Origin: Halisarca cf. caerulea
Taxonomy: Eukaryota > Porifera > Demospongiae > Chondrillida > Halisarcidae
Length of the DNA stretch: 50,000 nucleotides
Direction: 5' to 3'
Assembly: GCA_963170055.1 (NCBI GenBank)
Contig: CAUJGJ010000455.1
Span: forward strand, 207,401 to 257,400
The position numbers and the translations under genes were made by a program. The notes beneath the pieces are model-generated. The model did no database searches. It worked only from the letters and a program-made list of their open reading frames with translations, and was not told the DNA's origin. Positions 23,012 through 34,157 of this stretch are shown piece by piece; position 1 is the stretch's first letter; every line of letters begins with the position of its first letter.

Positions 23012-24748
23012 ATGCCCAGGAAATCAGGGGGCGGTTCGAGCTCAGGAAGCGGTGGTACCTCGGGTGGTACGGTGAATGTCAGCGGATACTACCGATCTAA
23101 CGGTACCTACGTATCAGGGTATACGAGAGCAGCTCCTTCCAGCTCCTCTTCGTCAAGTGGAACGTCTGGAAATAATTCAGTGAGCGGATCGAGCTCAGGT
23201 AGTGGTACTGTGAATGTCAGTGGATACACTCGATCTAACGGTACGTACGTGCCTGGATACACCAGATCAGCTCCTTCCAATTCTACTTCGTCAAGTGGAA
23301 AGTCTGGCACTAGTTCAGTGAGCGGATCGTGCTCAGGTAGCGGTACTGTGAATGTCAGTGGATACTATCGATCCAATGGTACCTACGTGTCAGGATATAC
23401 TAGATCAGCTCCTTTCCAGTCCACTTCGCCCACTGTAAGTTCTTCAGTTCAGAAACTGACATCATCCAGTAGTTCGTTTGTTGGTGTACAAGATCGAAAG
23501 TGCTATGTGGACAATGCTGTTAACAGGAAGCTAGGACGTGTGGGGAAACCCTTAGGACAACATGTTGTGCACAAGGATGGAAGTATGACAAAGGAAGGTC
23601 TTACATATACGCAGTCAGGTGATCGCTGCTACAAGGACAATGCTCACAACAGACATCTTGGACGGGTAGGATTACCAATACCTACTAGGCGAAATCGTAT
23701 TGAGGAAATAGCTGAAAAGTACACACTTGAAGAAGCTATTGCACTTCTGCAGCGCATGGGATTTGAAGAAGACACCCACCTCGAGCACCAGTATGCAGTT
23801 GACAGATTACATCGGGAAGATGTGGAAGAAGGTTGGAGCAAGATGGGTCTTCAACCATCCACAGATGAATCAAAATTGCCCCCTCTTGAAGAATGCTGTA
23901 AAATAGCTTATAGTGATCTACAGTTGAAGCAACAAATTGGAAGAGGAGGATTTGGTGAGGTTTTCGCGGGCTGCTGGAATGGCACACCAATTGCATACAA
24001 GAAGCTCTTCCTGCAGCAAATGTCAAAGAAAAGGCTCGAAAGTTTCAAGACAGAAGTAACTGTTTTTTCAACTCTGAAACATCCCAACACTGTCAAAATG
24101 TTTGGTGTAGTTGCCGAAGAAGGAAACTTGGGAATCGTGATGGAATATCTGACTCGCAGCTTATACAGAGCAATCTTTTTTGAGGATTCGGAATTTTCTT
24201 ATGATCAGAAGCAAAAAATTGTTTATCAAGTAGCTGATGCCCTGAACTACTTGCATGTGAATGAAGGCAAAACAATTGCTCATGGTGATGTCAAGAGTGA
24301 GAACATTCTTCTTGACGTGCATAACAATGCAAAACTGGGAGATTTCGGTCTGAGCACATTGAAGAATGACACAGCATCTTCAAGATCCTCTCTTGCTACA
24401 GCAGCTGCAGGACAAGGTACCCCCAGATACTCAGCACCAGAAGTTCTGAGGGGAGAAGTGCTGAATGTAGATCAACTGCTGAAGACTGATATGTATTCTT
24501 TGGCAGTTGTAGTCTTTGAAATATTGGCCGAGGAAGAACCGTTTGAGGGACTTAATCCCAGACAACTTGAGCGTAAAGTTAATCAAGAAAATGCTCGTCC
24601 TACCACAAAAGTTCCACTGTCAGATCCCATAGTTGAGCTTCTCAGCAGTTGTTGGAACAGAGATGCCACTCAGCGACCTACTGCAGCACAGTTCAAGGAA
24701 AGATGGACGGGAATCACTCACCTGTACAAGGGATCTCATGGTCCATAG
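23012..24748 (+). CDS. TKL-type protein kinase with GYxRSNGTYV repeats
   Basis: A single uninterrupted frame of 578 aa from ATG (MPRKSGGGSSSGSGG). Three copies of VNVSGYYRSNGTYVSGYTRSAP-like units begin at residues 21, 67 and 113, spaced exactly 46 aa and separated by Ser/Gly linkers. Two copies of CYVDNAVNRKLGRVGKP follow at 164 and 206, then a helical segment (IEEIAEKYTLEEAIALLQRM, about 229-248). The kinase domain spans about 302-565. It has the glycine loop IGRGGFGEVF, a lysine at 330 (IAYKKL), catalytic HGDVKSENILLD (HGD 424-426 in place of HRD, catalytic aspartate kept), DFG at 444-446 and APE at 475-477. All catalytic residues are present, so an active serine/threonine kinase is expected. 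Family resemblance is to the RIPK/IRAK-like TKL group. Lack of introns suggests an ancient retrocopy or a lineage-expanded single-exon family. The role is unknown. Confidence 0.85.
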   Translation: MPRKSGGGSSSGSGGTSGGTVNVSGYYRSNGTYVSGYTRAAPSSSSSSSGTSGNNSVSGSSSGSGTVNVSGYTRSNGTYVPGYTRSAPSNSTSSSGKSGTSSVSGSCSGSGTVNVSGYYRSNGTYVSGYTRSAPFQSTSPTVSSSVQKLTSSSSSFVGVQDRKCYVDNAVNRKLGRVGKPLGQHVVHKDGSMTKEGLTYTQSGDRCYKDNAHNRHLGRVGLPIPTRRNRIEEIAEKYTLEEAIALLQRMGFEEDTHLEHQYAVDRLHREDVEEGWSKMGLQPSTDESKLPPLEECCKIAYSDLQLKQQIGRGGFGEVFAGCWNGTPIAYKKLFLQQMSKKRLESFKTEVTVFSTLKHPNTVKMFGVVAEEGNLGIVMEYLTRSLYRAIFFEDSEFSYDQKQKIVYQVADALNYLHVNEGKTIAHGDVKSENILLDVHNNAKLGDFGLSTLKNDTASSRSSLATAAAGQGTPRYSAPEVLRGEVLNVDQLLKTDMYSLAVVVFEILAEEEPFEGLNPRQLERKVNQENARPTTKVPLSDPIVELLSSCWNRDATQRPTAAQFKERWTGITHLYKGSHGP

Positions 24749-25664
24749 AGTTTGCCTGATGGAGTTGCACTAACTTCATCTTATCTTAAAGCTACTAGCT
24801 TGTATTCATTTTTGTAATTCTATCTGAGAGCTTAGATATTAGGTAGACGTTAAATGTAGCATTGACTGTAATGTTTTAGTATGTTTACACAACCGATATC
24901 CTGTGTTTTGTCATCATAATATATCGTATATTTTGTACCCTCATTTGATTTTGTAGCCTGTAGTGCATATTTGATGACCCATTTTTGAGCATTTATTGTG
25001 GCATAGAAATGCAGACAATAATATTCAATATAGAGGACGTGAACCTCCTTGAATTTAGTTAATTCACATTTAGGCTAAGTAATTAAAGGATATTATAGGC
25101 TATAGGTCACCCCAGACAAGCTTTCACGGCCACATGTACAGCTGGCCTATGGGGTGATATATACTAGTACTGCTATGGGGAGGCAGGAGGTGAGATATAT
25201 GGCTGTATATATCACCCTTTCCATCAGTTCCGGATTCCATTCAAAATTTTTCATTATTCAATAACCTAGCAATACCTCTCTATAGAGCCCCATGCACAAT
25301 AATATTCAGTGTTCAAGTACACTGCTGTTAGGTATACATTGTCTTCGGGTTGGAGACGATTGAACCCACACGAACATGCATGTGCTCTTTATGTGCAAGG
25401 GTCACAGATGGATGCTTCTAGCTGCATGGGGTCCAATGGCCTATAGCTTAGCTGTTTGAGGAGCAAGCTAGAACATGCATCCCTCAATGACATCCTGCGT
25501 CCTACACATGCCCACTCCTCAGTTATAATGGCCCTACTATCCAGGAGCCATGTTGTTTGCTTCTATATCATCCCACCCTGCAGCGCTGGTCTACAGGTCC
25601 TGCCCTAGTGTGTGTGGGACATGCATGGCCAATATTTGGACAGTCACAATAATATTATATATAA
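24749..25664 (+). other. 3' flank of kinase gene
   Basis: A/T-rich, with candidate polyadenylation context around 25015-25032 (CAATAATATTCAATATA) and AATTAAAGG at 25081. Otherwise nothing is recognised. Confidence 0.4.
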
Positions 25665-25665
25665 T

Positions 25666-25738
<73 letters not shown>
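25665..25738. repeat. (TA)n microsatellite
   Basis: A pure alternating TA run of about 74 bp. Confidence 0.95.
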
Positions 25739-25741
<3 letters not shown>

Positions 25742-26242
25742 ACCTCCATCCCACACCCACATGCAGCTAGATCAGGCATGCATGCGCATGCTTGTTGGTC
25801 GACCATGCTAGTAGCCAATTAAAGCTGCTGATTGCTCTTGAGTCTGCGGACATTTTTGGACAGGATGGATTGATTTACTTCCAGATTTAGTGAAAGCGTT
25901 CCCGCCTCATCCGTAATGATCCACAATCTTAGAGAAATCAAGATTTGCCAACTGATCATATTTGTACTGAAAACGTTTATGCTGTGCATGTCTATCTTAT
26001 GTTGTTCTGTAGTGCAGCTGACTCCTTTTCTTGTCAATCATTTTTGCACAAGAAAATGAAAAATACATTCATGTACATACATATGTATATGGGGTAGTTA
26101 CCAGTATGTACATGGTGCATGTGGAAGGTGAGCTCGAGCTAGTGTGCAAGGTGCATTCAATACTGTACAAAAAGCTGACTAGTACAAATGAGGAGAGCTA
26201 TAATGGTGATGCAGGCAGTGCGGTGTGGAGGAGATACATTCT
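25739..26242. other. No recognised feature
   Basis: Single-copy-looking DNA with a short CATGTACATACATATG run near 26070. No gene is supported. Confidence 0.5.
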
Positions 26243-27232
26243 GTAGAACCCACTTAAGACGAAACTCAAGGGACTATGCATGCGTACCCTGAATGTTTGT
26301 CTTAACCCTTTATTGTGGAAGATATGATTGCGCAATCACCCCTTTATCGTGGACGAGCCACTATAGTGGCTCGTACTTCTTTTGTCATTTTAAGAACGAA
26401 TTAAATGTTTACTGGCTCAATTGCCCATCTAACGAAAGTTAAAACATGTTACCAGTATCAACATAAGCGATAGATAACAAAAATAGTAACACAAAAGCTA
26501 GAAAAACACAAAATCCTAAGCGTACCGTATGCGTATTGCTGCATCAGACGAGTTTCAGGAACAGGTAGATAATGACAAAAACGAGTTCAGAATTAATCTG
26601 GCTTGAGAAACGATGGCACAGCACCTCTTTAGAAAGCGGAAAGGACGAACTAGCATTAACAGTGTGCCTCCTTTCCTGTGATTTGAGAGCGTCACTCCCT
26701 TCGACGTTGACAATCTTCGGAGCGCCCTAATCTGCCATTATAGCTCTTCAATTCTTTGCAGGAAGCAAACCAAGTAAAGCGGCAAGCAAAGTAAGGAAAT
26801 CGATCACATTCTCCCTGCGTAGTTCCTGATTTTAGATTGAGCCACACTAAAGAACGCCATTTTTATTCCGCATAACTAGGATTTGTCGGTAAATTATCGC
26901 ATATTTATTGCATAACATCGTAAAACGGGATCGAAGATAACTTTTAGTATGTGTTCTAACTTCGTTATAATCCATATTAGAAGGTTCATACTTACAGAGT
27001 GTGTTGCTATTGCTACGTGTATGCTTCGTATAAAATTTGAACAAAATGCGCTAAACTTTCGTCATCTTCCACAACCACGGGTTGAGCCACTATAGTGGCT
27101 CGTCCACAATAAAGGGTTTGTCTTAAGAGAATTTCATTTTAACACAACTTAAATTCATACCGTTCTACCCTTGGACTTGGAAAGTTGAACACTATAAGAG
27201 AATTTCTTGTCTGTCTTAAGAGGTTTCCACTA
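26243..27232. mobile_element. Tigger-like MITE interrupted by another DNA element
   Basis: The outer ends are CTGTAGAACCCACTTAAGAC (left) and, from the right in reverse complement, TAGTGGAAACCTCTTAAGAC. The interior has been split by the 813-bp element at 26305-27117. Without it the outer element would be under 200 bp, typical of this MITE class. Confidence 0.6.
26305..27117. mobile_element. 813-bp element with ACCCTTTATTGTGG ends and 8-bp duplication
   Basis: The left end is ACCCTTTATTGTGGAAGA, and the right end is TCCACAATAAAGGGT. TTGTCTTA is duplicated at 26297-26304 and 27118-27125. Both ends also carry the palindrome AGCCACTATAGTGGCT. An 8-bp duplication fits hAT- or P-like transposition. 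No transposase frame is seen, so it is nonautonomous. Confidence 0.8.
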
Positions 27233-28149
27233 GCTCTACTTCATTTGGTTTGGCCATGGAAAATGGCGGAGAAGTGTGTGAGTTTGGGTGGCAGGATGTC
27301 CATGGTGTAAAAGTGCATGTGATGAACTGATCAGTAGTAGAATTGAAGGAGATGATGCCGAGTGCAGCATAGTGAAGAACGAGCAAAGTGCATGTGGTAG
27401 AAGGAGGTGCATGGAGGAGAAATCGACGCTATATCAATGTTACAACTGAATCAGATATAACGTTGTGATGAGAAGTTGAAATGTGCATAATTATTATAAT
27501 ATTGTATATACAGTATATTGAAAATGATGTAGTCTTAGAGTGAAAAATCGAAGGATATGATAATCAAACTGGCCTCAACTCGAATATACCACCCAGCTAA
27601 ACCGAAGCATGCTGCTGGTCAACAATTATTAAGCTGCACAGCATCAAAGCAGAGTCTGTATTACATGTAAGTGATGCTTTATCCTACCTCGGATTGTACC
27701 AGATGATTAATGGTGCAACCACAATATATACCAGTATATAGAGATTAAAACAGCGTGCACAGCAGGTATATACGTACCTGCATGCATGTATGCACTAACT
27801 GTAGTTTTACTAACTATAGCATTTCCTCTCTTCCTGTAATATAATTTTCTGTGTCATTAAATGACTGACAAAATATATTGTACAAGAACCATGCATATGC
27901 ATGTATGCAGTACCCAAGAAGCAAGACAGCTAGGGGTATACATGAGGAGAATGCACTCCTGAGTATCTCCTTAACTTCACTGGTTAACTAGTAAAGTGCT
28001 GTACACATGCCAATTGATGAACAGGGAGGCTTTCAGAAGGCTAGAGGTGGCAGAGATTAGGTGCTGTTGTTGGTGTTTTTGGGTGAACTGAGATAACGAG
28101 GCAGAAAAAGGGCACTTCTGGTTGCATGCATTGACTTCGACAAGATTGG
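27233..28149. other. No recognised feature
   Basis: A/T-rich DNA with short TATA and TGCATG runs. No gene or structured repeat is supported. Confidence 0.5.
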
Positions 28150-28875
28150 CATGCAGGAATAAGTTATGGCGGCTGCCATGTCTTGCATGGGAATTTGGGT
28201 GCATATCAAGGCAGGTTCCTGCAATTTCTACAGGCTGGCCGGCTCTTTATGAAGACAGCAAATGTACGTAAAGTTCAAGTGGGCAATCGGTTTAGTGAAG
28301 AGTTGGAAGGTCTGGGTTGCGGCAGGGGTGTGCTCTATGCTCATTATTGTTCTTTTTTACATCAATGGTGCTGTGAAGTATCTGAAGGAAGAGATCATGG
28401 GATTGCATGAGTGCTGTGCAGATGAGAGTGGTCCATGCATGCAGGGTTACTATATTTGTCATCATACTCGCCTGGTTCCAAGAGATATAAGTCAAGTCTA
28501 GATGTGTTGGGTAAGTAGTGCAGTGAGTGGGAGTAAAGATCAACATTCAAAATGTGACATTATGCATAAATATAGCAGGGAGAAGAGATGCGAAATTCAA
28601 TTAGATGGAGCATGAGGAAATCCCCATGGTCTCCTCATACAAGTATGTACCTAGGGTGTATTTCTTATGTTGTATGGTGCAGAGATTTGCATGGGGTTGT
28701 GTTGATCAGACACTTGGAGGCTATTGAACAAGTACAGCTCAAGGCACTGAGAATGTTTTTTGGGTGCATGCATGGGAGCATTACATCCTATATAGCGTCC
28801 TTTGGTTTGAATTTGACATGTAGTTCTTGGGGTGTTTGGCATAAGGGTGAGACGTGTTTGATTCTGCATGGTTAA
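28150..28875 (+). pseudogene. Degenerate reverse-transcriptase remnant (third non-LTR family)
   Basis: Broken plus-strand frames carry RT-like patterns: FSEELEGLG, then a segment like ...CSMLIIVLFYINGAVKYLKE (the block after motif B). Next come SPHTSMYLGCIS (the SYKYLGxxL block) and IEQVQLKALRMFFGC (thumb). Frameshifts and loss of the catalytic DD box show it is dead. The clade cannot be assigned. Confidence 0.5.
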
Positions 28876-28916
28876 AGGTGTCGAATGCTAGCGCTGAGGT
28901 GGTTAAAAGATGACTA

Positions 28917-29126
28917 CAGTGGGACCCTCCGTTCTGGACACCTTGGAACTAGCTGTATAAGAACTGTCATGATTATTGAGGTGTCCTCATTTCAGGGGTT
29001 GAAGATATACACTGTGGTAAAGCATGGAGAATCACTTGGTTACAGTGGCATGCATATATGTATTATGCATGTGTCCGTATTAGAGGGTGTCTACAATTTA
29101 GGGATCTGGAATAGAGGAGTTCCACT
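28917..29126. mobile_element. Tigger/pogo-type MITE, 210 bp
   Basis: The left end CAGTGGGACCCTCCGTTCTG follows TA. The right end in reverse complement is CAGTGGAACTCCTCTATTCC. The right TA has changed to CA. Confidence 0.7.
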
Positions 29127-29988
29127 GCATGTGTACTAGCTAAGCAAGATTTCACTTGAAGGTAAGCTGCGGAGTTTGGCATTATACATGTATATAATAT
29201 TATGGTGGCCAGAAGAATGTGGCTAGATGGATGGATGGAAGATTTTTGATCGATGGAGCTGCATGGAGGTTGCATGATCGATGCAGTGAAGGATGTAATG
29301 CATGGGCCAGAGCTATGTAGCTAGTAGGAAGATGGAGGATGGCGGAGATCGACCTATAATTGGAAGACAATTTAGCCAAAGTTATGCATTGCATGAAGTT
29401 GCAGGTCTAGAGGAGACGTCTACAAGTGTATGGATGAAGAAATGGCAGAGAGGACAATTTATATGGTGAAGCTGTAAAGCGGGACAGCTCTGGTCATTTC
29501 AGGTTGAATTTAGTATAGGAAGATGGGAAGGAGTGCAGGAGGGAACAGATCGAGCTATGCATGGTTGATTTGCAGATTGCATGCATGGAGTTATTGAAAA
29601 TGTTAATTTTGCCACTGGTTTTTGGAGTGCTCATCTTGCTTGCATGCATGGGACAAACCGCATGCATGAAACAGCCACTGCTATCCAACACACATAGCAT
29701 TAGACATAGTATATAGCCTCGATTGATACATGCACATCAGCATGGCCGGCATCATGTATACTGATCCTGCATGTCCTCTATGCAGAAGAGAATGTATATA
29801 TATTCTGAATTATTCCATGTGTCATGTGACATGTAAATTTTGCTTATGTAACAATTATATTATAGGGAAAGACTAGACTCTGCCATAATAATCCCGGCAC
29901 TTTAATTATCTTTAATTATATTGAGATTACTACACACTTTGTTGTGATTTATGATCTTTTGATATCTGTATGCATGCATGTGTGCATG
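29127..29988. other. No recognised feature
   Basis: Purine-rich, with many TGCATGCAT and GATGGATGGA runs. No gene is supported. Confidence 0.5.
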
Positions 29989-30275
29989 CAGGGTTCTATC
30001 CAGTGGGGGAGGGGGGGGAAGCTTCCACCCCAAACTCCCGGCTTCCACCCCCCAAAAAATTCCAACTGCAATACAAAATACTATGGAGTAGGCCCTACTT
30101 GAGTGTCAAAATTTACCTTGAAGGATCTAAAATGGCCTTAAATACAACCTTGTGTAACCTAAAAACTCAAATTTTCCCTAGGGGGCATGCCCCAAGACCC
30201 CTCTAGTTAAGTATGTATACTCCTGCACTCCATAATACATCTGGTCGTGCACAAACACACACACACACACATACG

Positions 30276-30342
<67 letters not shown>

Positions 30343-30353
30343 ACACACACGCA

Positions 30354-30395
<42 letters not shown>

Positions 30396-30405
30396 CACAC
30401 ACACA

Positions 30406-30438
<33 letters not shown>

Positions 30439-30937
30439 CACACACACACATGCACACACACACATGCACACACACACATGCATGTACACACACACAGGCA
30501 CTCGTTTCACTACTATAGAGAAGGCCCTACTTGAGTGTGAAATTGGCCTTGAATGGCGAGATAATGTTGCATTTGAGGCCAAGGGCCTCAAATGCAACAT
30601 TATCTCACCTAAAAACTCGAGGAGCATGCCCCCAGACCCCCCTACTTTCGTACATATATATACACCCTGCACTCCATAGCAATATCTGCATGCACCTCTA
30701 ATATCACTGCACTGGCATGCATGTGTTTTATAGATGTCTAGGATATCACATATACACACATGTACCTGACCCCCCTACTATACATTATTATTCCCCTAGC
30801 CCCCCCATTACCCTGCTATATACGTACAATACATGCATCAAATCTATGCGTATATCTTGTGCGGCAGTCATTTACTGTAATACTCAAACTTCGATCCCCC
30901 CCCCCAAAAAAAAAAATAAATCCTAGATAGAACCCTG
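29989..30937. mobile_element. hAT-like element with CAGGGTTCTATC ends, copy 1 (5-bp duplication)
   Basis: The left end is CAGGGTTCTATCCAGTGGGG, and the right end in reverse complement is CAGGGTTCTATCTAGGATTT. GCATG is duplicated on both sides (29984-29988, 30938-30942). The interior holds TAGGCCCTACTTGAGTGT repeats and a long CA array (30254-30495). No transposase is present. Confidence 0.8.
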
Positions 30938-31344
30938 GCATGTGTGCGTGTGTGCATGTGTGTACTGTACATGTGCTGCATTGGATCCATACAGGGTCCT
31001 AGCATGCAAGGCTATATAATTAGTGATCAATTTGATCTATAATTACATTAATTACATTAAAATCTTTAACCTATTTGTGCCACATGGAGGGATGCTCTCA
31101 TGCTGTATAATGTCTAGATCCTGTTGATTATATTAAGTTTATGTTCATAATTATTATAACTTTATTATTATAATGAGAAAGTGATGAAATACAGGAAAAA
31201 GTGATGAGTAAATAAAATACCATTGATATTATTATTATTATAATGAGAAAATACAATTAATAATAATAATAATATGAACACAGATAATTAATGATAGAAA
31301 TTATACACATGTACACATATTGCAATTATAAGCATGCAGGATAA
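30938..31344. other. A/T-rich spacer
   Basis: Contains ATTATTATAATGAGAAA repeated at about 31158 and 31229. No gene is seen. Confidence 0.5.
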
Positions 31345-31359
31345 TTAATCAATGTCAAG

Positions 31360-32138
31360 CAGGGTTCTATCCAGTGGGGAGGGGGGGGAAGCTTCTAGCC
31401 CAAACTCCCTAGCTTCCACCCCAAAAAAAATTCCAACTGCAATACAAATTACTATGGAGTAGGCCCTACTTGAGTGTCAAAGTTTACCTTGAATGGTCTA
31501 AAATGGCCTCAAATGCAACATTATATAACCTAAAAACCCAATTTCCCCTAGGGAGGCATGCGTCCAGATCCCTCTAGTAAGTATGTATACTCCTGCACTC
31601 CATAATATATATGGGCATGCACAAACACATACACACACACACACGCGCGTGTGCATGTACACACGCACATACACACATGTGTGCACATGTAATACATATA
31701 GGCACTCATTGTATTCGTAGGCCCTACTTGAGTGTGAAAATTGGCCTTGAATGGTCTAAAATGGCCTCAAATGCAACATTATCTCACCTAAAAACTTAAA
31801 TTTTCCCTGGGGGGGGGCATGCCCCCAGACCCCCCTAGTTTCATATGTATATATATATATATACCCCAGGCCTGCACTCCATATACATATCTGCATACAC
31901 CTCTATTATCACTGCACTGCATGTGTTTTATAGATGTCTAGGATACCACATATACATACATGTACCTGCCCCCTACTATACTTTGTAATTACCCCCCCCC
32001 CCCCCCCCCCCCCCCATCACCTTGCTATATACATACAATACATGCATCAAATCTATGTGTATATCTTGCGCGGCAGTCATTCACTGTAATACTCAAGCCG
32101 GCTTTCCCCCCAAAATTGTAATCCTAGATAGAACCCTG
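31360..32138. mobile_element. hAT-like element with CAGGGTTCTATC ends, copy 2 (5-bp duplication)
   Basis: Same family and orientation as 29989-30937. TCAAG is duplicated at 31355-31359 and 32139-32143. It split the 3' end of the retrotransposon coding frame that reads SLPRDSQSLD up to 32139. A poly-C run of more than 25 lies at about 31995-32025. Confidence 0.82.
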
Positions 32139-32233
32139 TCAAGGGACTGTGAATCACGTGGGAGGGACCCCAATACAGATACACAATTGCCCACTTGGAT
32201 GGCTACAGACAGGCGTTGCATCAAGTGGAAATA
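32139..32233 (-). pseudogene. C-terminal piece of the second non-LTR retrotransposon
   Basis: The minus strand reads YFHLMQRLSVAIQVGNCVSV, then LGSLPRDSQSLD. This continues the frame that stops at 34158 (ATGEPNS) if the interval 32234-34155 is skipped. Beyond the hAT-like element, the last codons and a TAA stop are at about 31354-31345. Confidence 0.7.
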
Positions 32234-32407
32234 CACCGTTGAAAATGAGGTGTGAACGTCACACCAATTTCGGTTCACTCCTATGGAGTGAGAGTCACAC
32301 CCGCAGCATTTGGTGTGACCGTCACCCGTATTCGCGGGTGAACCACACGCGAAGGGTGACAGTCACACCCATTTATTATGTAATCGTGCGTACTTCGTCA
32401 TTGCAAA

Positions 32408-32452
32408 ATGGAGGCAACACTGAATGAGCTGTACAGATTCTGCTTTTTCTCT
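32408..32452 (+). CDS. Candidate first exon after a CpG/palindrome-rich tract
   Basis: ATGGAGGCAACACTGAATGA opens MEATLNELYRFCFF ending at a strong donor, TCTG|gtaagt. It is preceded by a tract of GTCACACC/GGTGTGAC palindromes. No downstream exon was found, so it may belong to a mobile element. Confidence 0.2.
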
Positions 32453-32640
32453 GGTAAGTCGACCGATTGAGTGGACTTACGTTCAGTATACCTTAGTATA
32501 TGTATAGCCCAGATCCTATTTCACCTTGAAGCACCCCACAATTACAATGTCCAACTATTCGCCCTGTAACAACGTGAGCCACAGCGACCACTGTATAGCC
32601 ATGAACGTTGAGCGCTATGGCGATGGTGACGGTATTTTGA

Positions 32641-32782
32641 TAGTCTCGTGGGCCAGACCCTTAAAATAAGGGTCTGGGTCTAAACCAGCACTTTTTTGGC
32701 GCAGAGTGCGCAGGATCCTGCGCCGACGATAATTAATTGATACCTCTGATCTCTTATTTTAAGGGTCTGGCCCGCGAGACTA
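32641..32782. mobile_element. Mutator-like MITE, 142 bp, 9-bp duplication
   Basis: The 30-bp terminal repeats differ at one position (left TAGTCTCGTGGGCCAGACCC, right in reverse complement TAGTCTCGCGGGCCAGACCC). GTATTTTGA is duplicated at 32632-32640 and 32783-32791. Long terminal repeats with a 9-bp duplication are the Mutator pattern. Confidence 0.85.
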
Positions 32783-32890
32783 GTATTTTGACTAGGGCGA
32801 CCAGGAATTGAATAGAAACCTTCATAATACTGGGTTTGTGGAACAATACTAGTTGAAAAACTACCTATGCATAGCTTATACGGGCTTCCG

Positions 32891-32999
<109 letters not shown>

Positions 33000-33083
33000 G
33001 CGTGTGCCCAGTGTGTGTATGTGTGTTTGTCTCTCTAGCTCTGTGTGTATGTGTTTGTGTTTGTGTGTATATGTGTGTTTGCT

Positions 33084-33131
<48 letters not shown>

Positions 33132-34157
33132 CCAGTGTGTATTCAGTGAGTGTGTTTGTGTGTGTTTGAGCCTGTGGGGACCTACATACATTGATAAATG
33201 ATATATCATGTTTGGAAATCCCCATGGCAACCGGTAAACTGAGGTTAGGCCATTCTGCATGGTTTGGCTGCATGATTTCTATAGTTTACATATCATTCAA
33301 GATACCAACAGCTACAGTTGGCCTTAAGCTCTCAATTGCAAGCTGACAGCCCATGCGGAAGCCCTTCTCCCCTTACAGCCATATTATGCAAGTCTACAGA
33401 TATTCTAACCATAGTCATGACATGGAAATGACATTTTATTTATTGTTCCATAAAGATCAACATAATCACAGTAGTCTATGTACGATACAGTCAGTCTTCA
33501 ATAGCAAGGCCTAAGGAGCTGAACAATCATGATCTATGCAGACAGTTCCCAATCTTTGAGTGCTATGAATTTCATAATTACCTGGGTGAAACTATGTTAC
33601 AAGCATAGGTTGTCTAGGTATGAGGGTGGTATATATTTTTATATGTATAGAAGGATTGTCATATGTCAGACAGTAAGTACCAATTACTGCTTGAGCTTGA
33701 GGAAGGTCCTAAAATAACAAATGCACAACAGTTTGAGGTGGTCTAATGAATTTGTTAAACTAGTTTCTGTGATGGTTAGGAGCCCCACCTTCTGTTTGCA
33801 TAGTTCATGAACTGGGAGGGATTTAGTAAGAGGGGGCATTGTTGTCAGTGGGGCATGATGACCTTTGTCTTAATTGGTGTATATGAATTTTATGTCATGG
33901 AAGGTTTACCATATATGGAGTTGTTTGTGGCCTTCCTGGAATCAGATCACACACAGCATAACAACAAACAGGTGACCAGGTGGTCCCTCTTGTCTGGACT
34001 CCTACCTAGTGTACTTAACCTGAGTAAATTGTTTGCACAGTTGGTATTTGGGTGGAGAATATTGGAGACAGAGGAGGACCACCCAAACTCATGCAAGAGG
34101 TCCATCAGTCCATTCCTACAAGATATAGACTATTTTGATACAGCATGCATATATATA

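Noticed and set aside
26846..27044. Minus-strand frame inside the 813-bp element as transposase
   Set aside because: Short, A/T-driven and without any DDE-like or zinc-finger pattern.
29989..32138. The two CAGGGTTCTATC elements as LTRs of one retrotransposon
   Set aside because: Each has its own 5-bp duplication and inverted, not direct, terminal identity; the DNA between them has no gag or pol.
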